A stretch of DNA of 64,000 bases from Atrichornis clamosus (GCA_013400975.1 WBMZ01003378.1:143542-207541), one strand, 5' to 3'. Shown: positions 53,801 through 64,000, counted from the stretch's first letter. Numbers and translations: made by a program. Notes: generated from the letters alone by a model not told the origin.

Positions 53801-56800
53801 GCCCAAACCAAAGGCCCGTCTCTGCCACCAGGGAGCACAGAACTGATCCCAGGCACGAGAAGCCCCAGCACGGTTCCCTTCCCCCAGGCTGTGGAAAGAG
53901 CAGCAGCGGGGAGGCAGCGCCGGGAGCCTGCCCAGGACGGCCTGTCCCGCTCCCTGGCAGCGGCACAGCACGCGGAGGACGGCACAGCATCCAGGGATCC
54001 TCTCCAGCAGCCGGCGGAGATAAAGCTGCACAGAGAAACCGTGCACTGCAGTCCTGGGGGAGAACAGAGACCGAGGCCACCCTCATCTCCTTCCTCTGAT
54101 ACCTCTGTTCTGTGGGCTGGGAAGGCAGTACAGAGAGCCTACTTCCGCTACCTTTTCTGCCATTGTTTTGTATCAATCCCTACCTTATCAGCACACCCTA
54201 ATTTCAGATCTCTTCATTGGGTATAAACAAGGATACCTGGAAGTACACAGCTAAAAATCTTAAGAACTGCCTGTAAAACACAATACCCAGCATTTTCAGA
54301 CCAACAAATAAAAAAAACCAAATTTGTTGCCATTTGAATTTTTGGCTTTCATACAGGAATTATTATTTCATTATTTATGATATAAATAGATTGGTTTTTA
54401 ACCAGGCACGCTCAATGGTAGAGAAATAGTTTTCAATTTTTTCAGAAAATACCTCTGAAAATGTCTGGGATAAAAAGCTGCAGCACTCAACTCCCAGTAA
54501 GAGATGAGCCATGCTGAGGTTCCCACACCCCAGAGCAGAGCAGGAGGGTGCTGCCCCACCACACACTTAAGCATGTCCTTGGTTTACACCAAAAGGGGCA
54601 AGCCTGCTCTGCTGCTCCCACACATTCCTGTGATCCCACACACAGGGAGGTGAAGCAGATCACTAATCTAACCACAAAATTAATGCTGCAGATAAGGCAG
54701 AATAAGATGTGTGATGTGACTAGTAGGGAGCTGAGCTATTCCTTTAAGCAGCTGCACTCATTTACCAGGTAGGAGAACATACCTTACCTAATTCCACTCT
54801 TTTGCCAAATATTCTTTGCATTTTTAACTTATTTTTCTATTTCCTGTGCTTTATTTTAACAGTATTTTGATGCACTTCATTTTAGTGTCATGATTTTGCA
54901 CACTGTTGCTGCTTTCACCATTCACAGTGCAGATTAACACGGGAAATTCCAAACAATGACAACAGATTTACACAGTGAAATCCCCTGTACACCACTGGAG
55001 ACTGCTTTCTCACACGCCTCTGGCAAGGAGACAAACCCTTCAACGCAACATTAAATTAAAGTCATAAGCAAGTGGTAGATCCTTTACGTGTGTTTCTGAA
55101 TGAGCAATCAATTTTAAAATTTGAGGTGCTACAGGAGGGTGAATTTACTGAACACAGTGCCTTGCTGCAAAGCGTGTGCTCCTGTTGGGAAAATGCTGGC
55201 AAGAACTTGTCCTGAGGGAGCATCCTGTTCCCTTTCACCTGGTAACTCATGTAAAATTAAAACACTCACAATTTTATCTTCAGTAGGATTTCACCTTGTG
55301 TTACCTCTCATTTTAATTAAAAATATATTGAAGAGCTCAAAAGAGGAAAAACTGGTATTTCCCACAAGCACAGGAAGTGTTTCTCCATTTTCACTCACTG
55401 ATTGTTGTCAGCCCAAATTCAGTCTTTGCTCTCCTTGTGAGCACTGTGAGCTCATTCCAGAACCAGGGAAACTGTCAGACATTAGAACTACATCTATTTC
55501 AGTAGTGTGAGTGTTCACTTCTCTGCTGCTTGCAAATTACTACTGCTATTGCCAGGAACAACGAAGATTAGGACTTAGTTATGGAAACAAGACAGCTGAA
55601 GAAGACATTAAAGCAGTATCTGTAATCATCAAGGGACTAATTCTGATCTCTGCTGATAAATATTCAGCTGACTCCAACAGAATACAGCTGTCCCACAGAA
55701 CAGAAAAAAATTTCAGTCCAAAATTTTCTAGGAAGTACCTTTGTGAATATACTTATCTAAAATCAAACTCACCTATCTTTGATTTTTTTATATTTTAAAG
55801 ACAAACACTGTCCATAGAACAAAAAAGTAATAGATTACAACATTCTTCATTCAAGAATTCACTTCTTTATAGCAGAGTAGAAAGAAATGCCTACAAAGAT
55901 ACTGAAAGCCAAAAGTAAAAGTAAATTTCATGCAATTTCCCTCTTCCACTTGAAAATTTACTTGAAGTTACCCTTGGCTGGTAAGAATAAACTGGTGTAG
56001 TTACTGAACTATTCCACTTACGGGCTTCTGCAGTGTACCAATATCTAAATTCTTCTCTTAGTGATTTCTTTTTTTCTTCATATAACTTCACTTATGCAGA
56101 TACTCCAATAAAATTTCTTATAAAACTGAAGCTTTATTAAAACTAGATAAATCACCCCAAAACTGACGTTCCTATAAAGTGCACACCAACTCCAAAGGTC
56201 TCCAAGTCTTACGAACACAGACTTTTAGATAACCATCAAATAAATATCAGCCAGGTTCTCCCAGCTGAGCAGTATCAACTATACTTATTTACAATTTAGT
56301 TACTTCTTTTTTCTATTATGCAGAAAAATCACTGTCTCAGGCAACCACACTAAACTTATGCCACAATATATACAGACCTAGTATCTTCCTGTTGACACAT
56401 TTTACAGGATACTTTATCCTGAAGTTTATTTCTCTAGTTACAGATATTTTTACTAATATTCTGTGTAATTATTACACTTATCCTCATTAAAAAATGTTAG
56501 CACCCTTCATACTAGATTTTCTTGAGTTTTGTGCACTTTTTAATGTGACAATCTTCCAAACAATATTTCTTGCATGACTGAATTGTAGAACACCCAGAAT
56601 TGCTCAGAACTCTCCCTAATCACTCTGTGTACAGTAACTGTTTTCTCAGTCCACATCTGCCTCATTTCTGTAGAAATTTCAATGACCATATGCTTGAAAC
56701 TTCATTTAGACTCTTTAAATTTCAATTAAAGGCCATTCACATTAACCTTAGAATTGTAAACAATCTGACTTAAGTGACTGGCACAAAAAGCTCAAGAGAG

Positions 56801-59800
56801 AGGAAGGTATCTGACTTCCCTCCCAAGTTACAACCACAAGAGCCCTAAGAACATTTACATCCATCTGCTGTACCAAAGGCAACTGCAGCTGCATTTGAAC
56901 AGCACTCACCACGGATCATCAAGAGCAGACAGGCATTACCTGTGTCAAAATACCTCCCAAAACCCACTTCTATAGTTCAGATCTGCCTTTAACATGACTG
57001 AACATTTTGCCAAAATTTAAATACCTGTATTTACTTCAACTCTAACAATTCTGGGGATTATCCCTGGCTTTTTTTTTAAATTTCATTTCAGATCAAATTT
57101 GACAGAACAGTTCACTAAGTTTCAAGAGTTCACGTTTCAAGAGTGATGCTGTGCACTACGTAGTAGGAATTCTGCAGGAATTCCACAGTACAATTCAGGG
57201 TGCATCTGGTCCAAGAGATATTGCACAGAAAAATAATCCACCAGGAAAAGGTGTGATATCATTCCATTGTACTCTGGAGCTGATGCAGGTAAAATGCACA
57301 AACATTAAAGAGGTGACACCTTCTCAATAAACCTGTACAGCAGAAGTCCAGGAGTCAACATTTTTAAAAAGCATTATGCAGTTAATTATTCTGTCTATAG
57401 AGTTTGCCTTTTGCGTTTCCTTACACAAGTATTCTGTAGAGAGGCTAATGTTTATTAGGATCAGTTCCTCACAAACATTTTATAATGGCAATTCAAGTCT
57501 GACCTTTATACTGTAAACCCCACTCCCAACAGATATGAAGTGGCAGCACTTAAAATAAAACACTACAACAGTGTGTTTCCCAAAGCAGCAAGTGATTTCA
57601 TCAGCACCACAACTGATTCCTCTCAAGCACTACAGCTATACATTTCCTACATACATAGGTTTTTTTTATAATATAGGTAGAAGAACAAGGAAGCCTAATT
57701 AACACTGACAAAGATACACCAGCAGGCTTTCTGACTGAGACCCCCATCCTTTGGAGACATCAGTGGATTATGAACAGAAAACACAGTGTCAGTGGAATGG
57801 GAATTAGTGGGGGGTAATTCCAGACACTTAGTGGAAAGGAGTTAGTGAGGAATAATAGCAGAAAACAATGCAAGGAAGTTTACTCATATCTCTTGTTTTA
57901 CTGGGAACATGAAAATGGAAGAGGCTTACACTAACAAAGGCACACAGACTTCTTTCAGAAAAATACGATCCTGCTGATTAGGGCAAAAACTTGAGAATTG
58001 TTTTAGGTTTTTTTTTTTTTACATCATGAGGAATTACATTCCCCAAATAAGCATTAAAATTTCCAGAAAATAATTTGTCTCCAAATCAGAAAAAATGCTA
58101 GCACACACATCAAGAATGCAAACTTTTCTTGTACAAGTGCATGACTATTGTATCTCCACTCACACACCTCTCCTACAGCTGCCAAACTATTTCACTGCTG
58201 TAACTAAAAGAAAAGTTAAACTGATTCAAAAAAGGTTAAACATGTAGTAAGAGAAAAGTTCACTGCTACATAAGGTACATGAAACAGCATCAAAAGGTCA
58301 AACGTATTTTTGCTGTTATCTTTGGTAGAACTGCAGTTATGTAACTTACATTTACGGTTATGTAATTTACCAAAGGCAAATCATCCCTGATCCACCTGAC
58401 TGCTGAGGAGGGAAGACCGGTGGACACTGTTAGTCCAACCCAAGCAAGACACACACCACAGCCTCCCACAGCAAAGCTGGGCAGCTGCAGCCTCAGTGGA
58501 GCATCAGGCTCCACGGCAGCGCTCGTGGTCCCGGGGACCCAAAATCCACCCACAACCAGTTACAAACGATGGTGTGCTCAGAGCTCGCACTGGGGCCAAT
58601 CCCTGTGCTGGCAGAGGGGAAGCTGAGCTCCTGCCAGCCCGTGCTGTGACCAAGGCTGCTGCACAGCGGGCTACGTTTGCTGTATCAGGCCAAGTGAAGA
58701 CACCCCTCTGCCTGGCACTAAGGAGTCTGTACTGCCAGAGTATGGCCTGGTTTGGGGTCACAGAAAAAAAAAGAGGGCAGTGAGATGAGCACAAGGCCAC
58801 TGAGCTGGTTATGGAGCTGCAGTGCACAGCCACAGCAGGAAGCTAAGGCAGCACGTCTGCTTCTGGAAAGCAGGCTATGGTGGGTGGTGGAATCTAACTG
58901 CTGACTTTCACCACTGAAGGGCTCATGGCATCCAGGGGAGACAGAAACAGATTCCTTGCTGAGGTGCACAAGTGAAGGGTAAGAGGCACTGGATCCAGGA
59001 TGCTCCGAGGGAAACATTCTTCCCAGTGCATGTGGTTAAGCAGTGAAAGAGGGAGCCAGACTGAGAACATGGAATTGCCATGACTAGAGATTTTCAGAAA
59101 TGCTGCATAAAGCCCTAATTAGTTTTATCTAACTTTGGAATTAGCTCCTCTTGAGCACAGGGTCTGCCTGGATCACCTCCAAAAGTTGCTTCCAGTTATT
59201 CTAAGATTATAGTATGAACGTTCATACTTGCTCTACAATCACATGTAATAAACTTGACTCTAGAAACTTTGCAAAAAACCACTTATGCTGGCCCTCGAGG
59301 AGACATGGGAAGAGACAACTTCTGTTTTCAGACTCAGATGAGGTTCAAATTAACATTTCAGATCTTCCAAAAGAACTTCACTACAGGAAGAAATAAAACC
59401 AAAGTGTATTTTAATGGCTGTGTATGCTGCATTAAGGGGAAGAACCAGTGTAACTGCATCACATCCTGAGCAGTGTTCTCTACCGAGGCCTAAAAGTATT
59501 TTACGATTAATCACTTGTGCCTATGTACTGTGTCGCTCCAGATTTTGGTACTTCACTACTTTCTGGATTACTTCACTGTCAGTAAGCTTCTGCATTATAC
59601 TTTCCACTACAGTAAGCCATTAAAACTGCACTTTATAGGTTCCCTGCCCCAAGGCAGGAGTGGGGGAAATGCAGAGAAAACCGCTAAAAATTTTTTTATT
59701 GCTTTTGTTTTCTAGGTTTTATTTTCCACTTTAGAAAATCCTGGTATTCCTTTCCAGTCCAACACACTGGATTTTCTTGGTGAAGTACCTAAACAGATGG

Positions 59801-62800
59801 TTTTAAAACATTTTTGCTATTGAAGGGGTAGAGTGATTCTAAACCCAAGAGAACTTCCTAAGAGGTAAGTGAAAACATATTAAATACAGAACACAAGATC
59901 ACAATTGGCAAGTGATTCTTCATAAGAATTCTTCAGAAACAACAAAATAAACAATTTGTTGTTGTATTTCACTTCGAGTACTGCAGTGCTCTGACTTCCA
60001 TTCCATATCTTCAAGTTGTTTCTACTTCAGAAAAAATAGATAAGTGGATTTCTTATGGGGAAAAAAAGCGCATAAAAACACATCCTGTTTTTAAAGGTAT
60101 TGCAGATACAGTAAAGTATTAGGACTAACACATCTCCTCTCTCTTCACTTTCCTCGGTTTTGCAAGTCACACTGATCTGTTACAAACTAGAGACACGGAG
60201 GTTATAACAAACCTCCCTGACTATACTTGGTCTCACTATGGAAATTCTGTGTTAGTATCTCAGTAAAAAGTCAGATCAGTTAAGGAGTACGTCACTACTC
60301 TGAAAAGAAAAAAAAAAAAGAAGTCCTAAGACTAAAGAGAAGTTTTAAAAGTTTTTAAAAGGTTGAACAATAAACTTTATGTTTCACCTAAGGCTAAGTC
60401 TTACCATAGCTACTGTTAAGAAACAAAAATATTTTAAAGCAGCCAAGCAATCAGACTTTTGGTTCTGTCACCTCTAATATAGGAAGTTTAGATTGGCTTT
60501 TGTAAACATAGGCCATAATCTCACAAGCAATTAAGTGAATGGTTAACTTTGCCTAAGAGGAAAGCTTCAACTTCAAAAAGATGGAGTTAATGCACATCAT
60601 TGTATGATCAGGATTTTACTGCACAGCACTGATAATATAACTAGGCTTATATTGATAATATAACCAAAATTAGCAACGTTTCTGTTCCACACCTTCCTTG
60701 TAAATAAAAAAGACCTCTAATGACAACAAAGACATTCTCTAAGAACCTTATCACTGTTGCAGAGGTAACTTTAACATATCTCACTCTTCGCTCCTCCCCT
60801 TTACCACCTCTTGAGTTGCACTGGAGTTGGAAGTACCAGCTACCAGGGACAGAACGCCTGGATCAATGAACTGAGCCTTGCCCAAAAGAGTCACGACTGT
60901 GAGAAGCTGCTGCTCGAGGTTCCCATGCAACTCCAGAAACAGCTGAACAGCCCAAGTGAAACAGTGACACACGGGCTGCACCAGCTGAAGCAGCTGCCAA
61001 GAGAAATCCCAGAAGATCAGAGCCTCACCTAAACCTGCACCTACCTGTTCCCAACTCCCTCAGATGAATAAGCACTTTGGAATAAGTGAGGGCAGGGAGG
61101 TACCCAACGACCTTACCTGAGCCTATGCTTTCCCCCTGTTGAAAAAGCTACGTATGCCCCCACCAAGCTTCAATGAGAACCTTAAGAGTCACTTTAATTT
61201 ACTTCATTAGTACCTTTTCAAACTAAGTTTACTAACAGTCAACAAGATCTGCTGCAACTGTGTCTGGAAGATATATGGGGGATGAGAATGTTTAACCCAG
61301 GATGTAGACTGCAGTATGTTCTCTAAAAATCAGTATTTATCATGAAGTTAAAAAGCTTACAGAACCCCATGAAAACTACATAACTCTCCTAGAAGTAATA
61401 ACTGAAAGCAAAAATATTTCACATTTCACTTGTCCTGATTTGCCTCAGTCCTCATTTCCACAGTACTTTTTGTTTGTTGCATTAGGAACAGGCTGTGACT
61501 GAGTAAGATCCATTGTTTTTCAATAATCAAGTCTGCAAACCACTGGTGTAATTACCCCTGACTAAACCATCCTCGGCTGCTTTTTTTTTTAACTATACTC
61601 TGAACTTTGTAAAAATCCTAATAAAAGTCACTGCAAACTATTATCTTCTCATTCCAAGGTATCTATTTATTACTGGTTTATATTTCTATTACACAAAGTT
61701 ACTTTTGTGTAACTGAAAAAAAAAAATACCTAGTGCATTTCAAATTTATATGTATTTGATAGGTTTGTGTATTCAAGAATACTTTTACAATGGTCAAGCT
61801 GTGCTAGCTTGAAAATACATTAAGCTCTTAAAATGCTCATTACCAATCTTTACATGAATGATTCTCAGGAGATTTTAATTTTTACTCATTTTTTCCTGAT
61901 ATTTTGATACATAACACATCAGTGAAAACACAAGCATGTCTGATGAAGAAATACATACTTTGGTAGATAATGGGAAGCAAATTTAATGTTATAGAATATT
62001 ATTTCCATATCTGTCTCCAGATTATATTAGACATTTCTGATGTTCACATCCAACACTTCTTAAAAAACAATTTAATGCAACTGAAATGTTCAAGAATGAT
62101 GAGAAGAGCTACAGACCTTAAAAAAACCCCAAAGAAAATTCTGGAAACATAGAAGGCAGGATCTGTGTATCAGATGATAGATTCCAATTCAGGTTTAAGC
62201 TTGTAAAAATAAAATAACAAAAAAACCCCCCTATATTTCCTAAATGAAAATAGAATCAGGAGTTTATACATTCTTCAAGCCTCAGATAGAAAATAATTTT
62301 CCCAGGAACTTGGCCCTAAAGAATCACTTTTTAAAATTACTTTAGAATATATGTAATAGTGGCAGAAACAGTAAAAATAACCTGAAGAAATACCTCAGAA
62401 CAGGAAAAATATTTTAAACTTATTTTAGTATGGGCTTACTGTGGTGTTTCTCCTGTATAAAAAGCACTACACCAAAATATTAAGCATTACAGTTGTGTAT
62501 GTCTTCTGAGCCTGAGCCTTCTATTCAAAGATCAAAGTACATTTCAGAACTTGTTTTTCTTTCTAAACCATTAATCCAAGCAGTACTAGCAAGCTACTAA
62601 AAAAAAAAAAAAAAAGAACAAACAAAAGAACACCAAAACCTACAAACCTCTTACAAGTTACAGGGACTCTAGAAACCCAAACAAAGCCCCTGCGGTCACT
62701 GGTTGCTCACAAAACACTCGTAAAAGCACATCTCTCCTGCTGGAGCCGTAGGCTGGCACTAGGCCTCAAAAACAAGGAGACAGCCTGGAAGCCAGAAAGT

Positions 62801-63609
62801 GAGCAAGCTATAGCAACGCACTCAGGGAAGCCTTTCCCCTTCCTGCCAAATAGTGAGCCACAAGGAAGTCACCCAGCACCCGCACACATCCCTGACAAGG
62901 AGCGCCGCTCCGTCCCGCTACCTCACACCTCCGGACGGAAACCCTCCAGGGGGAACCGGGAAAGAAAGCGCAGGAAAAGGGAAACTCCTGTGCGAGCTGA
63001 CAAACGAGGGGAATTCAGAGGAGTTCCCATACATCTCGTCTGCAGAAAGCACCTCCGGATTCTCCACGCTTCACCAAGAGCACGCAGACGCAATCACAGG
63101 ATGGTTACAGAGCTCAAAAAGAAATAATCTGAGCCACTTATATCTTCATGTAAATAACACAAATAGATACTGCAAATACAGTTATACAGCAAAGTACAAC
63201 AGCCACTGCAACCACGAGCTGCACTCGCCGCTTACAAAAACTCTCATAAAATCCACAAAAAGCAACAGGTTTTTACTGTGCTGAGCAGGATCAGTAAGAC
63301 CTGACAGACACTCCAGAGCAAAGCCTATACAAGAAGTCTCCCCCCATTAGATAAAACTACCAGCAAACAAAACTAACCCACCCAAAATTAAATGGGAACT
63401 AAGGAAAGCTTATTCAGCTCACTGAAGCAACCTAGAGGCAAAAGGAGAATCCTGGTAGAATCTTACTGACTTAAAATGCAGAATTGTTTTAAACCACAAC
63501 TGAGGACCACCAAACAGTCACACTTACATCGTCTCTCCAGTCTTAGCAACATGACAAAGAAACTGATCCAGTATTGGACACACTTCCTTCTTTCCTCTCT
63601 TCTCGAAAT
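38565..63609 (-). CDS. PPP4R2: PPP4R2, protein phosphatase 4 regulatory subunit 2 (exons 2-9, 5' partial)
   Basis: Eight exons on the minus strand join in frame to 395 codons plus a TAA stop. The product matches PPP4R2: a start like [12 protein letters not shown], then [54 protein letters not shown] and the terminal DEPMEQD. The human protein is 417 residues; this one would be about 406 if exon 1 supplies the usual 11. From family knowledge, PPP4R2 bridges the PP4 catalytic subunit and PPP4R3 in a trimeric Ser/Thr phosphatase acting at centrosomes and in DNA repair (gamma-H2AX, RPA2) and linked to the SMN complex. Visible features are a conserved globular N-terminal half (exons 2-5), a Ser/Pro-rich linker, a basic KRLK nuclear-signal-like motif in exon 8, and an acidic, Ser-rich, probably disordered tail. 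Exon 1 is not in the window: no minus-strand ATG with a matching start lies between 63610 and 64000. Confidence 0.97.
38879..39792 (-). other. PPP4R2: PPP4R2 intron 8
   Basis: 914 bp between exons 8 and 9, AT-rich, with no repeat or gene recognised. It is bounded by donor GTATTT and acceptor TTTCTAG. Confidence 0.93.
39793..40061 (-). CDS. PPP4R2: PPP4R2 exon 8
   Basis: 269 nt, acceptor GCTTGTAG, donor GTATTTC (non-consensus after GTA). It encodes 89 codons starting [14 protein letters not shown], including the basic motif KRLKF (about residues 246-250) that resembles a nuclear localisation signal, and ending CTEEEEE. Together with the exon 9 junction this makes an acidic run of six Glu, shorter than the long Glu/Asp tract I recall in the human protein; that difference may explain most of the roughly 10-residue length difference. 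The segment is Ser- and Glu-rich and probably disordered. Confidence 0.94.
40339..40482 (-). CDS. PPP4R2: PPP4R2 exon 7
   Basis: 144 nt encoding 47 whole codons starting [20 protein letters not shown] and ending QQTEEKKH, flanked by split Arg and Ser codons. Residues about 166-212. The acceptor (CCTTTTAAAG) has a short, interrupted pyrimidine tract and the donor is GTTTGTC, so both sites are weaker than those of neighbouring exons. The exon is phase-symmetric (2-2). The sequence is a low-complexity Pro/Ser/Thr linker and diverges more from the human protein than exons 2-5. Confidence 0.93.
40483..41285 (-). other. PPP4R2: PPP4R2 introns 5 and 6 (exon 6 lies inside)
   Basis: Intron 6 is 40483-40895 (413 bp) and intron 5 is 40971-41285 (315 bp); exon 6 sits between them. 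Intron 6 contains an 11-base C run at 40750-40760, probably length-variable. Intron 7 (40062-40338, 277 bp) is shorter still. Nothing else is visible. Confidence 0.9.
40896..40970 (-). CDS. PPP4R2: PPP4R2 exon 6
   Basis: 75 nt, acceptor TTTTTAG, donor GTAAGTT. After the last base of the split Glu it encodes 24 codons starting [17 protein letters not shown] and ending SPGYSD, then two bases of a split Arg. Residues about 141-164. It starts and ends in the same phase (2-2), so the exon could be skipped without a frameshift. It begins the Ser/Pro-rich linker after the globular domain. Confidence 0.95.
41286..41323 (-). CDS. PPP4R2: PPP4R2 exon 5 (38-nt small exon)
   Basis: A 38-nt exon too short to stand out as an ORF, placed by family sequence and splice sites: acceptor TATTACAG, donor GTGAGTA. 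It encodes [12 protein letters not shown] plus two bases of a split Glu. Residues about 128-139. Skipping it would shift the frame. Both splice sites are good, which is usual for very small constitutive exons. Confidence 0.94.
41324..42162 (-). other. PPP4R2: PPP4R2 intron 4
   Basis: 839 bp, GT-AG, unremarkable AT-rich sequence with no repeat or RNA gene recognised. Confidence 0.93.
42163..42256 (-). CDS. PPP4R2: PPP4R2 exon 4
   Basis: 94 nt, acceptor ATTGCAG, donor GTATGTA. It finishes the split Gly, then encodes 31 codons starting [19 protein letters not shown] and ending LRGVEK. It ends in phase 0. Residues about 97-127. The block is nearly identical to the known vertebrate PPP4R2 sequence. 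Being 94 nt, its loss would shift the frame, so it should be constitutive. Confidence 0.96.
42257..46735 (-). other. PPP4R2: PPP4R2 intron 3
   Basis: 4479 bp, AT-rich. It contains one short CR1-like remnant (43661-43710). No coding exon, tRNA or other element is recognised. Confidence 0.93.
43661..43710 (-). mobile_element. Short CR1-like remnant in intron 3
   Basis: About 50 bp resembling the extreme CR1 3' end on the minus strand: TCACAGAATCATCAAGCTTG, then GAAGAGACCTTTAAGATCAT and CAAGTCC on the plus strand. It is too short to assign a subfamily. Confidence 0.7.
46736..46906 (-). CDS. PPP4R2: PPP4R2 exon 3
   Basis: 171 nt, acceptor TTATGCAG, donor GTATGTG. It completes the split Met and encodes 56 whole codons starting [16 protein letters not shown] and ending [12 protein letters not shown], then two bases of a split Gly. 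Where the human protein has Ile after the Met, this one has Val, a conservative change. This is the most conserved part of the N-terminal domain and gives the clearest family identification in the window. Approximate residues are 40-95. Confidence 0.97.
49321..49436. repeat. Imperfect inverted repeat in intron 2
   Basis: The 14-bp arms CCACAGCAGCAGGG (49330-49343) and CCCTGCTGCTGTGG (49414-49427) are exact inverted copies about 70 bp apart, with weaker pairing continuing outside the arms. It could fold as a hairpin in RNA. No known element family is recognised. Confidence 0.6.
53780..54080. other. GC/CpG-rich islet inside PPP4R2 intron 2
   Basis: About 300 bp with dense CpGs between 53900 and 54040, in otherwise AT-rich intron. 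Overlapping frames of 120-160 codons are open on both strands, with no recognised protein. It could be an intronic enhancer or alternative promoter, or a GC-biased relic. Confidence 0.45.
58971..59216 (+). mobile_element. Diverged CR1-like copy in intron 2
   Basis: Plus-strand sequence with the order of landmarks seen in older CR1 3' regions: AAGGGTAAGAGGCACTGG, GGAAACATTCTTCCCAGTG, GTCTGCCTGGATCACCTCCA, then TTGCTTCCAGTTATTCTAAG and a degenerate ATTATAGTATGA end. The middle is badly eroded. The landmarks are individually weak but come in the expected order and spacing. Confidence 0.6.
60781..61032. other. Unassigned block open on both strands in intron 2
   Basis: About 250 bp is open on the minus strand (frame reading [20 protein letters not shown], ending KGRSEE stop) and on the plus strand (frame ending [12 protein letters not shown] stop). 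G+C is higher than in the flanking intron. A TAG followed by GTGAGG precedes the minus frame, and further donor-like CAG-GTAGGT and CAG-GTAAGG motifs lie just upstream (about 61040-61120). I do not recognise a protein. It may be an unrecognised exon, a repeat fragment or chance. Confidence 0.2.
62599..62615. repeat. Poly(A) run, 17 bases
   Basis: An uninterrupted A run in intron 2. No retrogene is recognised next to it. Similar runs: 13741-13753 (13 A), about 26753-26767 (15 A) and 58008-58020 (13 T). Confidence 0.8.
63528..63609 (-). CDS. PPP4R2: PPP4R2 exon 2
   Basis: 82 nt. It begins after an AACAG acceptor with AT of a split Asp codon (the first G is in exon 1), reads 26 codons starting [14 protein letters not shown] and ending HVAKTGET, and ends with AT of a split Met before the consensus donor GTAAGTG. 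These correspond to residues 12-39 if exon 1 has the usual length. It is the start of the conserved phosphatase-subunit-binding domain. The reading frame fits the known family sequence closely, so the exon is secure. It lies only about 400 bp from the right edge of the window, so the promoter side of the gene is cut off. Confidence 0.95.
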
Positions 63610-63940
63610 CTGTTGGCATGAGAACGACACAAAAAGAATGGTAAAAGAAGGTAGGATACAACAAAAACTCACAATAATTAGCTATTTGCTTTAACTATCA
63701 GTACAACTTCCACAGAAACACTGTCGTGCTCTCACAATGCTCTGGCTGTTCCCAAGCGCTCCACCAGCTTCCCAGTCCTGGAAAACACTTATTATTTTTC
63801 CTGTGGAGAAACCGCACGCACCAGAGTAGCAAAAGTTGATTTGCAACTTCTTATGAGCAGTTACGGCACAGAGAGGCCGATTTCCTCAAGCCGAGTCCAG
63901 CACAGAGTGGGCTGGGGAGGGAGAAGGGGACAGGTCCGGG

Positions 63941-64000
63941 CAGGGCCGGGATGCGAGGAAAGGGGCCGGGATGCGGCGGAAGGGGCCGGGATGCGGGGGA
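63941..64000. repeat. 20-bp tandem repeat, at least 3 units, cut by window edge
   Basis: Three consecutive 20-bp units at 63941-63960, 63961-63980 and 63981-64000 share the core GGGCCGGGATGCG and differ only at the unit ends. The array probably continues past the window. It lies upstream of PPP4R2 exon 2, within intron 1 or close to the promoter, and adds a CpG-rich character to the region. Confidence 0.85.

Larger units (their letters stand above)
46907..63527 (-). other. PPP4R2: PPP4R2 intron 2 (16.6 kb)
   Basis: 16,621 bp, by far the largest intron seen. It is mostly AT-rich. Notable contents, listed separately: an imperfect inverted repeat at 49321-49436, a GC/CpG-rich islet at 53780-54080, a diverged CR1 copy at 58971-59216, and a block open on both strands at 60781-61032. 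A CpG-containing stretch at about 62690-63080 lies close to exon 2. Homopolymers include T at about 58008-58020 and 17 A at 62599-62615. No other gene is supported. Confidence 0.92.

Noticed and set aside
1..64000. CRISPR arrays, operons, bacterial promoters or terminators
   Set aside because: No regularly spaced repeats and no prokaryotic gene organisation; spliced vertebrate gene and CR1 elements identify the DNA as avian-type.

Overview
The window is vertebrate nuclear DNA, most likely avian. The CR1 LINE 3' ends at about 4.8 kb and 36.1 kb have the usual bird layout, the repeat load is low, and one spliced protein-coding gene is recognisable. Nothing looks bacterial, viral or plasmid-borne: no operons, no ribosome-binding sites, no long ORFs.

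The gene is PPP4R2, regulatory subunit 2 of protein phosphatase 4, on the minus strand. Reading right to left, eight coding exons (exons 2 to 9) lie at 63609-63528, 46906-46736, 42256-42163, 41323-41286, 40970-40896, 40482-40339, 40061-39793 and 38878-38565. All introns are GT-AG and all codon phases join without a frameshift. The exons encode 395 residues ending in DEPMEQD. About 11 N-terminal residues, exon 1 and the promoter lie beyond position 64000. The right edge is already GC- and CpG-rich and carries a 20-bp tandem repeat, which fits the approach to a promoter island. Intron 2 is 16.6 kb; the last five introns are all under 1 kb.

From 1 to about 36 kb I find no gene I can support. The longest open frames (up to 190 codons) follow local GC-rich patches, often open on both strands, and match no family I know. 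In mammals PPP4R2 is followed by a convergent PDZRN3; none of its exons are seen, so the window probably ends inside that intergenic interval. The left part holds CR1 remnants, a likely ancient MIR/core-SINE piece, a clear CpG island near 34.0-34.4 kb with no assigned gene, several smaller GC-rich islets, and AT-rich tracts that could be conserved noncoding elements.

I see no convincing undescribed system. The items most worth checking are the orphan CpG island at 34 kb, two short coding-like blocks (37.4-37.7 kb and 60.8-61.0 kb), and the frame-preserving exons 6 and 7 of PPP4R2, where exon 7 has weak splice sites.
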